Below are positions 46,525-55,402 of a stretch of 64,000 nucleotides of DNA, piece by piece. The notes below the pieces were generated by a model. It was not told where the DNA came from. It searched no databases and worked only from the letters and a program-made list of their open reading frames with translations. Location of the stretch: the NCBI GenBank assembly GCA_937925855.1, contig CALAMO010000006.1:62001-126000 (forward strand). The letters run 5' to 3'. Each line of letters opens with the position of its first letter. Position 1 is the first letter of the stretch. Source of the DNA: an uncultured Thiotrichaceae bacterium (lineage in GTDB: Bacteria; Pseudomonadota; Gammaproteobacteria; Thiotrichales; Thiotrichaceae). Position numbers and translations under genes: made by a program.

Positions 46525-47577
46525 ATGAACACTCCACTCCAAAATCAGCTGCGCCTAGAACAGCCGATTGCTATTGCCAACTGGCTATATTTTGTCGCTG
46601 CCATGGTTTTCATTATGGTAGTTGTTGGCGGCATTACCCGCCTGACCGAATCGGGACTATCGATCACCGAATGGCAACTCATTACTGGCGCGCTTCCACC
46701 CTTGAGCGAAGCCGCGTGGTGGATAGAATTTGAAAAATACAAGCAAATCCCCGAATACATAGAGATCAATGGCCCGGCGGGGATGACACTGACGGAATTT
46801 AAGTTTATTTATTTTTGGGAGTGGGTGCACCGCCTGTGGGGACGCTTGATTGGCTTAGCATTCGCCTTACCGCTCGCATGGTTTGTACTGAAGCGCGCGA
46901 TCCCTACCGGCTTCGGCTGGCGCCTCGGCGTTCTATTTGTCCTCGGGGGTATGCAGGGTGCCATCGGCTGGTGGATGGTGACCTCTGGCCTAGCAGAACG
47001 CACGGATGTCAGTCACTTCCGCTTGGCCACTCACCTATTAATGGCGTTGTTCATTATGGGCACATTAGTTTGGACCGCACTGGATTTACGCAGTTACGCC
47101 CGTGGCGAAACCAAACACGCCCGCCTCACGCTGTTCGGCGGTATCGTGCTCGTGGTGCTGTTTCTACAGCTGCTGTTTGGTGCTTACACCGCAGGCTTAA
47201 ACGCGGGTTATATCTCAAAAACATGGCCGTTAATGACGACCAATTCACTCATTCCACACGGCATTGACTGGACAAGCAATACCTGGCACACCCTTAATAA
47301 TGACCCCGTGGTCATCCATTTCATCCATCGCAGCTGGGCGTGGGTCACCGTGATTTTTTTGATCGTGCTCGCCCGGCGCATTCGCCAGCAATCACGCGCT
47401 GCTTCGGCGGCGATTCACAGTACTTATGGCCTGCAAATACTGCTGGGCATCGCTACCCTGGTGACGAGTGTTAATATCGTGTTCGCGGTGTTACATCAGG
47501 CGGTCGGTGCGCTCGTGGTGGTTGCGGCGGTGTGGGGCGTACATTTACTCAGCCGTCGCCCCAAGCAGGTCGTATAA
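46525..47577 (+). CDS. ctaA: Heme A synthase CtaA/COX15
   Basis: Oxidises heme O to heme A for the aa3 oxidase. About 350 residues with eight transmembrane helices in two four-helix halves. Heme-ligand histidines occur in WEWVHRLWGR near 105, SHFRLATHLL near 173, HFIHRSWAW near 270 and LHQAVGALVV near 338. It is the COX15-like long type with the extended loop after TRLTESGLSITEW. The ATG at 46525 gives a normal N-terminus; an upstream TTG is possible. The Shine-Dalgarno is weak. Confidence 0.95.
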   Translation: MNTPLQNQLRLEQPIAIANWLYFVAAMVFIMVVVGGITRLTESGLSITEWQLITGALPPLSEAAWWIEFEKYKQIPEYIEINGPAGMTLTEFKFIYFWEWVHRLWGRLIGLAFALPLAWFVLKRAIPTGFGWRLGVLFVLGGMQGAIGWWMVTSGLAERTDVSHFRLATHLLMALFIMGTLVWTALDLRSYARGETKHARLTLFGGIVLVVLFLQLLFGAYTAGLNAGYISKTWPLMTTNSLIPHGIDWTSNTWHTLNNDPVVIHFIHRSWAWVTVIFLIVLARRIRQQSRAASAAIHSTYGLQILLGIATLVTSVNIVFAVLHQAVGALVVVAAVWGVHLLSRRPKQVV

Positions 47578-47717
47578 AGGTGTAACGCACAGCACACAGT
47601 CGCTAAAGCGCTAAAACTACCTTGCATACATAAACCGCTGTACGTGTGCTGCGAATATTTTACAGATATGACTGATAACCACTCCAAGCATAGCAGCGCT
47701 CAACAGGCGCTTTGGGT

Positions 47718-48230
47718 TTAGAGATGTGCCTCGATAGCGGCGCGGATGCTGGCTTCGTCCAGCTCGCCCAGGTGAGTCAATAATATCTTGCCCTGCGCGT
47801 CAATCAGATAGTGGCTGGGCACCACCAGCTTATCGGTGAATTGCCTGAGGGCTGCACTCTCAAGATCTAGCGCAATCGGCAGCGTAAACTGTTCGCGCAG
47901 CACGTAATTATTCACCTCATTCGGCGGATCATAGGGCACGTTAACCGCTACAATCTGTAGCTTTCCAGCGTACTCGCGGTGCAAGGCTTCCAGATAGGGC
48001 ATTTCTTTCAGGCAGGGTGGGCAGTGAATAGACCAAAAGTTAACCCAACTAAGGCCTTCACCCGGCAAACTGATCGTACCACCCGCTAGCGTGGGCAGTT
48101 TCACCGTTTTGATGCGCCCCTGCTGCATGTAAACAGCACTGGCGATACCCAACAGAAAGAGCACGGCAAAGACCAATACATTAAGCTTCGATAGACGCAT
48201 CGGCTGTTTTGTCGCTAGCGGAGTTTTCAT
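47718..48230 (-). CDS. TlpA-like membrane-anchored thioredoxin
   Basis: 170 residues. An N-terminal helix at about 15-32 anchors a periplasmic thioredoxin domain with the active site HCPPCLKEMPYL near residue 75. Such reductases serve cytochrome c or oxidase copper-site maturation. It is convergent with ctaA and divergent from the DUF2244 gene, inside an oxidase cluster, supporting a role in CuA or heme-protein thiol reduction (inference). Confidence 0.88.
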   Translation of the reverse strand: MKTPLATKQPMRLSKLNVLVFAVLFLLGIASAVYMQQGRIKTVKLPTLAGGTISLPGEGLSWVNFWSIHCPPCLKEMPYLEALHREYAGKLQIVAVNVPYDPPNEVNNYVLREQFTLPIALDLESAALRQFTDKLVVPSHYLIDAQGKILLTHLGELDEASIRAAIEAHL

Positions 48231-48443
48231 AATATATACCAGACCATTAAGTTAACTGCGCCGTTATAAAGCAAAACCCGGCGGCACCGCAAATAGACGG
48301 ACTAGCCGCAACGATTAGTGCCCCAGGCACAACGCTTCAAATAGCTTACAGTCTGCATAGCAATTGCCTGTCCCAACCAAAACCACATAGAATACACGTT
48401 GTTGTTTATTTTTATCATCGACTATGTATTCAGGTGCTATGCC

Positions 48444-48917
48444 GTGAAGCGAGAATTTGTTATTCAACCTAACTGCTCCCTCAGTCATCGTGGCCGCACC
48501 CAATTTCTGTGGTTAGTTGGCTTGGCGATGGGCGGAGTCACGCTGGTACTAGCTTTAAAGGGGTTATGGCTGGTTGCTCCTTTTATGGGCGCTGATTTAT
48601 TACTGCTGATTTATGCCTATAAAAAAGTATCTGAGGATTGTCGCATCGTCGAACGCATCGTGATAGATGATGACGAACTCACCATTTATCACGATGAAAA
48701 ACGTCAGCCCAAGAGCTGGTCATTCATGCTGCACTGGGTCAGTGTAGATCTGCGCCAGCACACCATCGAGAGCTATCCTTCACGGCTACTCATTGGTTCA
48801 CACGGCAAGTGGGTTGAGCTGGCAAGCTTTCTTAATGACGAAGAACGTAATAGTCTTGCCAACGCTATAAAATCCGCTATTATCAATGCCCGCCAGCCCG
48901 GCCAGGCAAACCCATAG
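48444..48917 (+). CDS. DUF2244 membrane protein
   Basis: About 157 residues from a GTG at 48444 with AGGTG eight bases before. Two adjacent transmembrane helices at about 20-60 (FLWLVGLAMGGVTLVLALKGLW; GADLLLLIYAY) are followed by a cytoplasmic domain (DDDELTIYHDEKRQPKSW, LASFLNDEERNSLANAI). DUF2244 genes are often found in oxidase clusters but have no established function. The ctaB gene follows after 9 bases. Confidence 0.88.
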   Translation: MKREFVIQPNCSLSHRGRTQFLWLVGLAMGGVTLVLALKGLWLVAPFMGADLLLLIYAYKKVSEDCRIVERIVIDDDELTIYHDEKRQPKSWSFMLHWVSVDLRQHTIESYPSRLLIGSHGKWVELASFLNDEERNSLANAIKSAIINARQPGQANP

Positions 48918-48926
48918 GATACCGGC

Positions 48927-49838
48927 ATGCAATTAGCACGACATCTGAACACCCCGAATATTCGGGCCTATTACGAGTGCTGTAAGCCTAAAGTCGTCTA
49001 CCTCATCCTGTTTACTGCTTTCGTTGGCATGCTGCTTTCCACACCCGGCATGATTCCACTGGATAAGCTGTTCTGGGGCCTCATCGGCATCGGATTGGCG
49101 GCGGCGGCGGGGGCCGCACTCAATCATGTTATCGATGAAGAAATCGATCAACGCATGGAACGGACTAAAACACGTCCAGTCGCCCAGGGCGTGTTAAAAC
49201 CGCTGAACGTCATCCTATTTGCTGCAGGCATGGCCGCCTTATCTGCCCTGGTATTATTCGTGTTCGTTAATACGCTCACTGCCCTGCTAACCATGGCCTC
49301 GATGGTCGGTTATGCCATTATTTATACCATGTTTCTCAAACGCAGCACCCCCCAAAATATTGTGATTGGCGGTGCAGCCGGTGCGGCACCACCTGTGTTG
49401 GGCTGGACGGCGATTACCGGCCAACTCCACCCAGAAGCGCTGCTACTGTTTCTGATTATTTTTGTGTGGACCCCCCCCCATTTCTGGGCGCTGGCGATTA
49501 AACGTCAGAAGGACTACGCCCGCGCCAAGGTACCGATGCTGCCGGTTACCCACGGTATCGCGTTTACTAAGCTGCACATTATGCTGTATACGGTTTTACT
49601 AGTAATCGTTAGCATTATTCCCTTTCTCATTTTTATGAGCGGTACGCTATATCTCGTCGGCGCTATCGGACTGGGCGCTGGCTTCGCCTATTATGCATGG
49701 AAACTTTATCATGCCGCCGGTGATGAATACGCCATGAAAACGTTTGGCTATTCCATTTTCTACCTAACCGCGCTGTTTGCTTTCTTGTTGGCTGATCATT
49801 ACCTTAGGGTCATTATTCGCCACACCTTCTTAAACTAA
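48927..49838 (+). CDS. ctaB: Protoheme IX farnesyltransferase
   Basis: Converts heme b to heme O. 303 residues, UbiA family, about nine transmembrane helices. The first Asp-rich motif is NHVIDEEIDQRMERTKTRP near residue 70-88, a variant of the usual ND..ID..M.RT.RP. The second loop is FVWTPPHFWALAIKRQKDYARAKVPMLPV near 190. It supplies CtaA and the oxidase in this cluster. Confidence 0.96.
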   Translation: MQLARHLNTPNIRAYYECCKPKVVYLILFTAFVGMLLSTPGMIPLDKLFWGLIGIGLAAAAGAALNHVIDEEIDQRMERTKTRPVAQGVLKPLNVILFAAGMAALSALVLFVFVNTLTALLTMASMVGYAIIYTMFLKRSTPQNIVIGGAAGAAPPVLGWTAITGQLHPEALLLFLIIFVWTPPHFWALAIKRQKDYARAKVPMLPVTHGIAFTKLHIMLYTVLLVIVSIIPFLIFMSGTLYLVGAIGLGAGFAYYAWKLYHAAGDEYAMKTFGYSIFYLTALFAFLLADHYLRVIIRHTFLN

Positions 49839-49857
49839 GCGTTAGACTAGGATCGCG

Positions 49858-50073
49858 ATGAAAAACCAAGAGCCCGAGCGAAAGGTTAACAGCCTCACTA
49901 TTCTCGGCAGTGCGCTCGCTGGCTTGCTGGGTGTGCAAAAAAGGAAAAACCTGGAACGGGATTTCCAGAGCGGTAAGTTTTGGCATTTTTTTATTGCTGG
50001 GGCCATTGTCACACTCCTGTTCATTTTAGTGGTGTGGCTGGCGGTACAGGCATTGCTAAGCAGCACGGGCTGA
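49858..50073 (+). CDS. DUF2970 small membrane protein
   Basis: 71 residues: a basic N-terminus with NSLTILGSALAGLLGVQKRKNLERDF and one transmembrane helix at about 44-65. This matches the DUF2970 pattern seen near cytochrome oxidase genes. Function is unknown. It sits 19 bases after ctaB. Confidence 0.82.
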   Translation: MKNQEPERKVNSLTILGSALAGLLGVQKRKNLERDFQSGKFWHFFIAGAIVTLLFILVVWLAVQALLSSTG

Positions 50074-50127
50074 TACAGCGACACTTTCATAAGCGCGCTG
50101 TGACAAAGAGTATTTTGGAGAAAACGG

Positions 50128-50331
50128 GTGAAGCAGGAACGAAACACGCTGAACAAGCGCTTGAAGAACATTATCAAGCAGATGAAAAAAGTGCAGAAAG
50201 CCATTAAGGGCTCAGAAGCCCCAGCCTCCATGCATGAATTGGACAGACTCACCCGATTGGGTGAAGAATATGCATTAACCGTACAACAAATCGCACAACT
50301 GGATAACACGTCAGACAAGCAAAACAGCTGA
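50128..50331 (+). CDS. Small coiled-coil protein, unknown
   Basis: 67 residues from a GTG with GGAG seven bases upstream. Very basic and helical at the N-terminus (LNKRLKNIIKQMKKVQKAIKG), then acidic. No membrane segment or known family. Its placement between DUF2970 and coxB suggests a role in the oxidase module, but this is only context. Confidence 0.55.
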   Translation: MKQERNTLNKRLKNIIKQMKKVQKAIKGSEAPASMHELDRLTRLGEEYALTVQQIAQLDNTSDKQNS

Positions 50332-50554
50332 GCAACAACAGAGTCGCATGCCTCCACTTTAATCAGAACAAAAGAGGGTGCGCGCCGGGAGTAATTTGAT
50401 TGAAATAGCCATAGCCATCCGCTAGGATGCTGCTACAAAATAAACGATGATAAAGTCCGGTTCGTGTTTTTATGGCTGAGCACAACAAACGGACGGCAAA
50501 TTGCACCCCCAAAGAATTTTGAAATTTATGTAATTTATTAGAGGCATCTGAATA

Positions 50555-51676
50555 ATGAAGAAGCGTATCGCTGGTAGTTTACTCACGACGCTGCTGACAC
50601 CGCTTGCTGCGCATGCTGACTGGGAAGTCAACATGACACAGGGCGTCACCGACCTGAGTAAAGAGGTATATGGTTTACATATGGCCGCATTCTGGATTTG
50701 TGTGGCGATTGGTGTCGTTGTGTTTGGTGCAATGATTTGGTCTATCATCTACCACCGCAAAGATAGAGGGGTAAAGCCTGCTACTTTCCATGAAAGCACC
50801 ACCATAGAAATTCTCTGGACAATTGTGCCAGTGATCATCCTGATTTCGCTGGCGATTCCAGCCGCACAGGCCCTGGTGAAAATTGAAGATTCCAGCAATG
50901 CCGACATGACCATTAAGGTCACGGGCTATCAGTGGAAATGGCAGTATGAATATCCCGAAGAAGACATCAATTTCTTCAGCAATTTGGCCCAGAGCAGCCG
51001 CGATGCGGCGACAGATCCTACGATTGATCCAGCAAGCGTAGACAATTATCTATTAGAGGTCGATAACCCTGTGGTTATCCCGGTCGGCAAAAAAGTACGC
51101 TTCCTCTTTACTTCCAACGATGTGATTCACGCTTGGTGGGTGCCTGATCTAGCCGTTAAAAAAGACGCCATTCCCGGCTTCGTTAACGATATGTGGGCAC
51201 AGGTAAACACCCCCGGCACTTATCGCGGCCAGTGCACTGAGCTGTGCGGTAAAGATCACGGTTTTATGCCCATCACTCTGATCGCCAAAGAGCAGGCAGA
51301 TTATGATGCTTGGGTTGCCGAAAAGCAGGCAGCCGCTAAAAAAGAGAAGGAAATGCAAACCGTTACAATGACAAAAGATGAATTGATCGTGCGAGGCAAA
51401 AAAGTCTACACGACCAATTGTATAGCCTGTCATGGCGCAACGGGTGCAGGCGTGCCAGGTGTATTTCCTGCTATGACAGGAAGCCCCATAGTCCTTGGCC
51501 CGGTGGAGCCTCATATAGATATTTTGTTAAATGGTAGATCTGGCACTGCGATGCAAGCTTTTGGCAAGCAGTTGAGCGATTTGGATATTGCAGCCGTCAT
51601 TACTTACACACGCAACAGTCTTGGCAACGACGTTGGCACTGTAGTTCAGGCCGCAGACGTTGCAGCACAGCGTTAA
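50555..51676 (+). CDS. coxB: Cytochrome c oxidase subunit II with fused cytochrome c
   Basis: Receives electrons through CuA. 373 residues: signal peptide (LAAHA), two transmembrane helices near 40-65 and 85-107, and a cupredoxin domain with CuA ligands in NDVIHAWWVP and CTELCGKDHGF (near 225-236). A C-terminal cytochrome c domain at 275-365 has heme motif CIACH near 290 and a later Met ligand candidate. The fusion is typical of caa3-type oxidases. It is followed 30 bases later by coxA. Confidence 0.96.
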   Translation: MKKRIAGSLLTTLLTPLAAHADWEVNMTQGVTDLSKEVYGLHMAAFWICVAIGVVVFGAMIWSIIYHRKDRGVKPATFHESTTIEILWTIVPVIILISLAIPAAQALVKIEDSSNADMTIKVTGYQWKWQYEYPEEDINFFSNLAQSSRDAATDPTIDPASVDNYLLEVDNPVVIPVGKKVRFLFTSNDVIHAWWVPDLAVKKDAIPGFVNDMWAQVNTPGTYRGQCTELCGKDHGFMPITLIAKEQADYDAWVAEKQAAAKKEKEMQTVTMTKDELIVRGKKVYTTNCIACHGATGAGVPGVFPAMTGSPIVLGPVEPHIDILLNGRSGTAMQAFGKQLSDLDIAAVITYTRNSLGNDVGTVVQAADVAAQR

Positions 51677-51706
51677 ACGAATTAATTAAGCTTAGAGGTA
51701 TCAATC

Positions 51707-53293
51707 ATGAATGCACAAGCAGTGGATCATGCCGATCACGATGACCACCATCATGGCCCCGCCAAGGGCTGGATGCGCTGGTTAACTACGACTAACCATA
51801 AAGATATTGGTACGCTTTACCTGTGGTTTTCGCTGGCGATGTTTTTTGTCGGCGGCGCAATGGCACTGGTGATTCGCGCCGAATTGTTTCAACCGGGCCT
51901 ACAGCTAGTTGCACCCGGCTTCTTTAACCAGATGACCACCATGCATGCTCTGGTAATGATCTTTCTAGCCTTGATGCCCGCGTTTGTGGGCTTGGCTAAC
52001 TGGCTGCTTCCAATGATGATTGGGGCGCCGGATATGGCGCTGCCACGCATGAACAACTGGAGCTTCTGGATCCTGCCCTTTGCCAGTGCGATGTTACTGG
52101 CAACACTGTTTGTTGATGGGGGCGCGCCTGCGGGTGGTTGGACAATGTATCCACCGCTGGTACTCCAGACCGGTGCCGCTTTCCCGATGTTGATTTTCGC
52201 AGTGCATCTGCTGGGTATCTCATCCATCATGGGTTCGATAAACATTATCGCCACCATTATGAATATGCGCGCACCTGGCATGACTTACATGAAAATGCCG
52301 CTGTTCGTCTGGACCTGGTTTATTACAGCTTACCTGCTGATCGCCACCATGCCGGTACTGGCTGGCGCTGTGACTATGCTGCTGACCGATAAATACTTCG
52401 CTACTAGCTTCTTCAGCGCAGCTGGCGGGGGTGATCCTGTGATGTTCCAGCATATATTCTGGTTTTTTGGCCATCCTGAGGTCTATATCCTGATCCTACC
52501 TGCGTTTGGCATTGTATCGCAGATTATCCCAACCTTTGCCCGCAAGCCTTTGTTCGGCTACAGCTCAATGGTTTACGCAACCGCATCCATTGCCTTCCTG
52601 TCGTTCATCGTGTGGGCACACCATATGTTCACCGTCGGTCTGCCGGTAGAGGCTGAGCTGTTCTTCATGTTCGCGACTATGTTGATTGCGGTGCCGACCG
52701 GGGTGAAGGTCTTTAACTGGGTCTCTACCATGTGGCAGGGCGCAATGACTTTTGAAACACCGATGCTGTTTGCAATTGGCTTTGTGATTATGTTCACCAT
52801 CGGCGGCTTTTCTGGCTTGATGCTGGCACTGACACCCGTTGACTTCCAGTACCACGACACCTATTTTGTGGTCGCTCACTTCCACTACGTCTTGGTTCCT
52901 GGTGCTATTTTCTCCGTCATGGCCGCAGCCTATTACTGGATACCCAAGTGGACCGGCAATATGTACGATGAAAAGCTGGGACGCTTCCATTTCTGGATGT
53001 CGACCATATTCGTTAATATTTTGTTCTTCCCACAGCACTTTGTCGGTCTGGCGGGTATGCCGCGACGCATCCCAGACTATGCCGTACAGTTTGCAGACTT
53101 TAATGCCATCTCTACCATCGGCGCATTCGGCTTCGGCCTCAGCCAACTGCTTTTTGCCTACATCATGATTAAAACTGCGATTGGTGGAAAAAAAGCCACG
53201 AGTGAGGTATGGGAAGGCGCAGAAGGACTGGAGTGGACGCTCAGCTCACCACCGCCTTACCACTCGTTCTCGACGCAGCCGATTATCAAGTAA
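51707..53293 (+). CDS. coxA: Cytochrome c oxidase subunit I
   Basis: The catalytic subunit with heme a, heme a3 and CuB. 528 residues and 12 helices. Ligands are His in TTMHALVMIF (heme a), the HPEVY His-Tyr cross-linked pair near 246 (CuB), HHMF near 305, and HFHYVL near 390. D- and K-channel residues appear present. The N-terminus is His-rich (HADHDDHHHG), which is unusual but seen in some copper enzymes. Confidence 0.97.
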   Translation: MNAQAVDHADHDDHHHGPAKGWMRWLTTTNHKDIGTLYLWFSLAMFFVGGAMALVIRAELFQPGLQLVAPGFFNQMTTMHALVMIFLALMPAFVGLANWLLPMMIGAPDMALPRMNNWSFWILPFASAMLLATLFVDGGAPAGGWTMYPPLVLQTGAAFPMLIFAVHLLGISSIMGSINIIATIMNMRAPGMTYMKMPLFVWTWFITAYLLIATMPVLAGAVTMLLTDKYFATSFFSAAGGGDPVMFQHIFWFFGHPEVYILILPAFGIVSQIIPTFARKPLFGYSSMVYATASIAFLSFIVWAHHMFTVGLPVEAELFFMFATMLIAVPTGVKVFNWVSTMWQGAMTFETPMLFAIGFVIMFTIGGFSGLMLALTPVDFQYHDTYFVVAHFHYVLVPGAIFSVMAAAYYWIPKWTGNMYDEKLGRFHFWMSTIFVNILFFPQHFVGLAGMPRRIPDYAVQFADFNAISTIGAFGFGLSQLLFAYIMIKTAIGGKKATSEVWEGAEGLEWTLSSPPPYHSFSTQPIIK

Positions 53294-53339
53294 TCGTGCA
53301 ATAACTCAGAACAAGCTAACGCAATGCGACAACTCAACA

Positions 53340-53364
53340 GGGGCGGGACATATCATCCCGCCCC
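53340..53364 (+). promoter_or_regulatory. Strong GC stem after coxA
   Basis: GGGGCGGGA and TCCCGCCCC pair perfectly over nine bases with a seven-base loop. No U tract follows, and a small gene starts 17 bases later, so it may act as an mRNA stabiliser or partial attenuator that sets subunit stoichiometry. Confidence 0.55.
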
Positions 53365-53380
53365 TGTTCGTAAGGTTTAT

Positions 53381-53500
53381 ATGAAAAACGAAATCACCAA
53401 ACGCAGCATCCGCAGAACAGTCATCACGCTGGTATTGCTGATCATAGTGATACTGGTCATGTTTGTTTATTCGGTTAGCATGCAAGGATCAGGAGCTTAA
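53381..53500 (+). CDS. 39-residue oxidase small membrane protein
   Basis: ATG with AAGG five bases upstream; encodes a single-helix protein, MKNEITKRSIRRTV, then a hydrophobic helix ending in VMFVYSVSMQGSGA. It resembles the short 'cytochrome oxidase small assembly protein' found between coxA and ctaG in proteobacteria (recalled from annotation practice). It ends 2 bases before ctaG. Confidence 0.7.
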   Translation: MKNEITKRSIRRTVITLVLLIIVILVMFVYSVSMQGSGA

Positions 53501-53502
53501 CT

Positions 53503-54048
53503 GTGGAAGATAAAGCCGCAGCAGGTAAGCGTTCAATGCGCGCCCTGTTGACCAAACTGTTTGTATTTCCAGTACTGATGTTCGGTTTTGGTTATCTGAT
53601 GGTACCGCTATACGATATATTCTGTGATTTAACCGGCCTTAATGGTAAGACTGGCGCGATTTCGAGCGCTCAGGCCAGTCAGATGCAGGTCGATACCAGC
53701 CGTCAAATCAAGATCGAATTTACTTCCAGCATCAATCAGCAAGGCAACTGGGAGTTTCGCCCGGCTGAGCCGACCATGTTGGTTCACCCCGGCAAGCCCT
53801 ATACTACCGAGTTCATCGCGGTGAATAAGCGCAATGAAGCCGTGATTAGCCAATCCGTACCCAGCGTCACACCCAATAAAGCCGCCGCTCACTTTGATAA
53901 AACGGAATGTTTTTGCTTCACCGAGCAGAAATTTGATGCACTGGAAGAACGTAAGATGCCGGTCACTTTTGTGGTAGGCACCGCCGTGCCGAAAGACGTA
54001 GATCGCATTACGCTGTCTTATACGTTATTTACTAAAGAGCCGGGCTAG
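53503..54048 (+). CDS. ctaG: Cytochrome oxidase copper chaperone CtaG/Cox11
   Basis: Delivers copper to CuB of subunit I. 181 residues from GTG: one N-terminal helix at about 15-35 and a periplasmic domain with the copper-binding CFCF motif near 146, within KTECFCFTEQKF. Shine-Dalgarno AGGA ('caaggatcaggagc') precedes the start. Confidence 0.95.
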   Translation: MEDKAAAGKRSMRALLTKLFVFPVLMFGFGYLMVPLYDIFCDLTGLNGKTGAISSAQASQMQVDTSRQIKIEFTSSINQQGNWEFRPAEPTMLVHPGKPYTTEFIAVNKRNEAVISQSVPSVTPNKAAAHFDKTECFCFTEQKFDALEERKMPVTFVVGTAVPKDVDRITLSYTLFTKEPG

Positions 54049-54142
54049 TGCAAAGCTAAACGGCACCTTACCAGCCCGCTAGCCCAGCAAATTATTGTGG
54101 CGATGACCGCAGAATCTAATGTTTAAGCAAGCAAACTTTAGA

Positions 54143-54148
54143 TATAAT
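54143..54148 (+). promoter_or_regulatory. -10 box upstream of coxC
   Basis: A perfect TATAAT lies about 58 bases before the coxC ATG within a 157-base gap after ctaG; the -35 (TGTTTA, 17-base spacer) is weak. coxC may have its own promoter besides read-through from coxB. Confidence 0.35.
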
Positions 54149-54205
54149 CCACAAAAATTGGGGTTTTAATCGCCCACACGAGATTCAGTTTTAAACGAGG
54201 CAACT

Positions 54206-55072
54206 ATGGCAACCAGCACAGATAAACAACATTACTTCGTACCTGATACGACCATTTGGCCGTTTCTGGCGTCTGTCGGGCTCACCACCCTGTTGATGGG
54301 CTTTATCAACATCCTGAATGATGGGGGCGGTAAGTTCCTCATGCTCGCAGGAGCAGTGGTTCTCTTTTTCACTTTCTGGCGTTGGTTTGGCGAGGTTATC
54401 CACGAAAGTGAAGGTCGGATCTACAGCAGCTGGGAAGATAAATCATTCCGACTTGGCATGAGCTGGTTTATTTTTTCCGAGGTAATGTTTTTTGCCGCCT
54501 TTTTCGGCGCGCTGTGGTATGCCAGAGTGCTTTCGGTGCCTTGGCTTGGCGGTGCAGGTGAAGAATTTGAAACGCATAAGTGGCTGTGGAATTCTTATCA
54601 GGCGGTTTGGCCGACTAATGGCCCGGCTAATGTCGGCGGCGAATTTAACGTCATTGGTGCCTGGGGCCTACCGTTGGTTAACACGCTGCTGCTGCTTGCC
54701 TCAGGTGTTACCGTGACCTGGGCACACCACGCGCTGAAGCACAATAACCGTAAACACCTGATTTGGGGTCTTGCCGCAACGGTTGCACTCGGCTTCATAT
54801 TCCTATTCTGTCAGGCGCTTGAATATTCACACGCCTATCATGGCAACCTGACGTTAGGCTCCGGCATTTATGGCTCAACTTTCTTTATGCTCACAGGCTT
54901 TCACGGCATGCATGTGACTTTGGGCGCGATTATCCTGCTCATCGTTTTAATTCGCAGCATACGCGGCCACTTTACTCCTAAAAACCACTTTGCTTTCGAG
55001 GCAGCAGCCTGGTATTGGCACTTTGTTGATGTAGTTTGGTTAGGCTTGTTTATTTTCGTATATATTTTATAA
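54206..55072 (+). CDS. coxC: Cytochrome c oxidase subunit III
   Basis: A 288-residue integral subunit that stabilises subunit I. About seven transmembrane helices, with SEVMFFAAFFGALWY near 92, the tail block THHALKHN-like 'TWAHHALKHNNRK' and YWHFVDVVWLGLFIFVYIL at the C-terminus. A strong terminator follows at 55116. Confidence 0.95.
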   Translation: MATSTDKQHYFVPDTTIWPFLASVGLTTLLMGFINILNDGGGKFLMLAGAVVLFFTFWRWFGEVIHESEGRIYSSWEDKSFRLGMSWFIFSEVMFFAAFFGALWYARVLSVPWLGGAGEEFETHKWLWNSYQAVWPTNGPANVGGEFNVIGAWGLPLVNTLLLLASGVTVTWAHHALKHNNRKHLIWGLAATVALGFIFLFCQALEYSHAYHGNLTLGSGIYGSTFFMLTGFHGMHVTLGAIILLIVLIRSIRGHFTPKNHFAFEAAAWYWHFVDVVWLGLFIFVYIL

Positions 55073-55115
55073 AGCACTGATCAAAAAAGCTTATAAGCAT
55101 GTAATCAAAATTAAG

Positions 55116-55143
55116 ATGCGCTGCTAGTCAGCGCATTTTTTTT
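55116..55143 (+). terminator. Intrinsic terminator of the cox operon
   Basis: ATGCGCTG and CAGCGCAT form an eight-base-pair stem with loop CTAGT, followed by eight T residues. Confidence 0.9.
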
Positions 55144-55171
55144 GACGCAGGAACCTAGCGTGCTATTTGCT

Positions 55172-55384
55172 CTAGAACGGGGGATTATTCAACTTGACGA
55201 ACCCTGCCAAATGTCCAATCGCAATCAGCATAAACAAGAAAAGCGATAATCCGATACGCACAGCTAAGGTTTTAACAACCGTAGTAGAATCATTAGTCGT
55301 TTTATTAAGATGATACAGCGCCGTAAATAAGGAAATCACGATGAAAATCAGTAAAATGACAACGACGAGTTTGAATAGCAGCAT
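55172..55384 (-). CDS. Twin-transmembrane protein, DUF2909
   Basis: 70 residues with two transmembrane helices (about 2-23 and 45-62) and a short polar linker HLNKTTNDSTTVV. It matches the DUF2909 'twin transmembrane' family that travels with SURF1 and oxidase genes. It is divergent from SURF1 with only 18 bases between the start codons, so promoters must lie inside the opposite gene. Confidence 0.82.
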   Translation of the reverse strand: MLLFKLVVVILLIFIVISLFTALYHLNKTTNDSTTVVKTLAVRIGLSLFLFMLIAIGHLAGFVKLNNPPF

Positions 55385-55402
55385 CAGTGGAATTTTCCTT
55401 TA

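Noticed and set aside
52565..53146. Antisense frame of 193 codons in coxA
   Set aside because: Opposite the conserved oxidase subunit I; no supporting signals.
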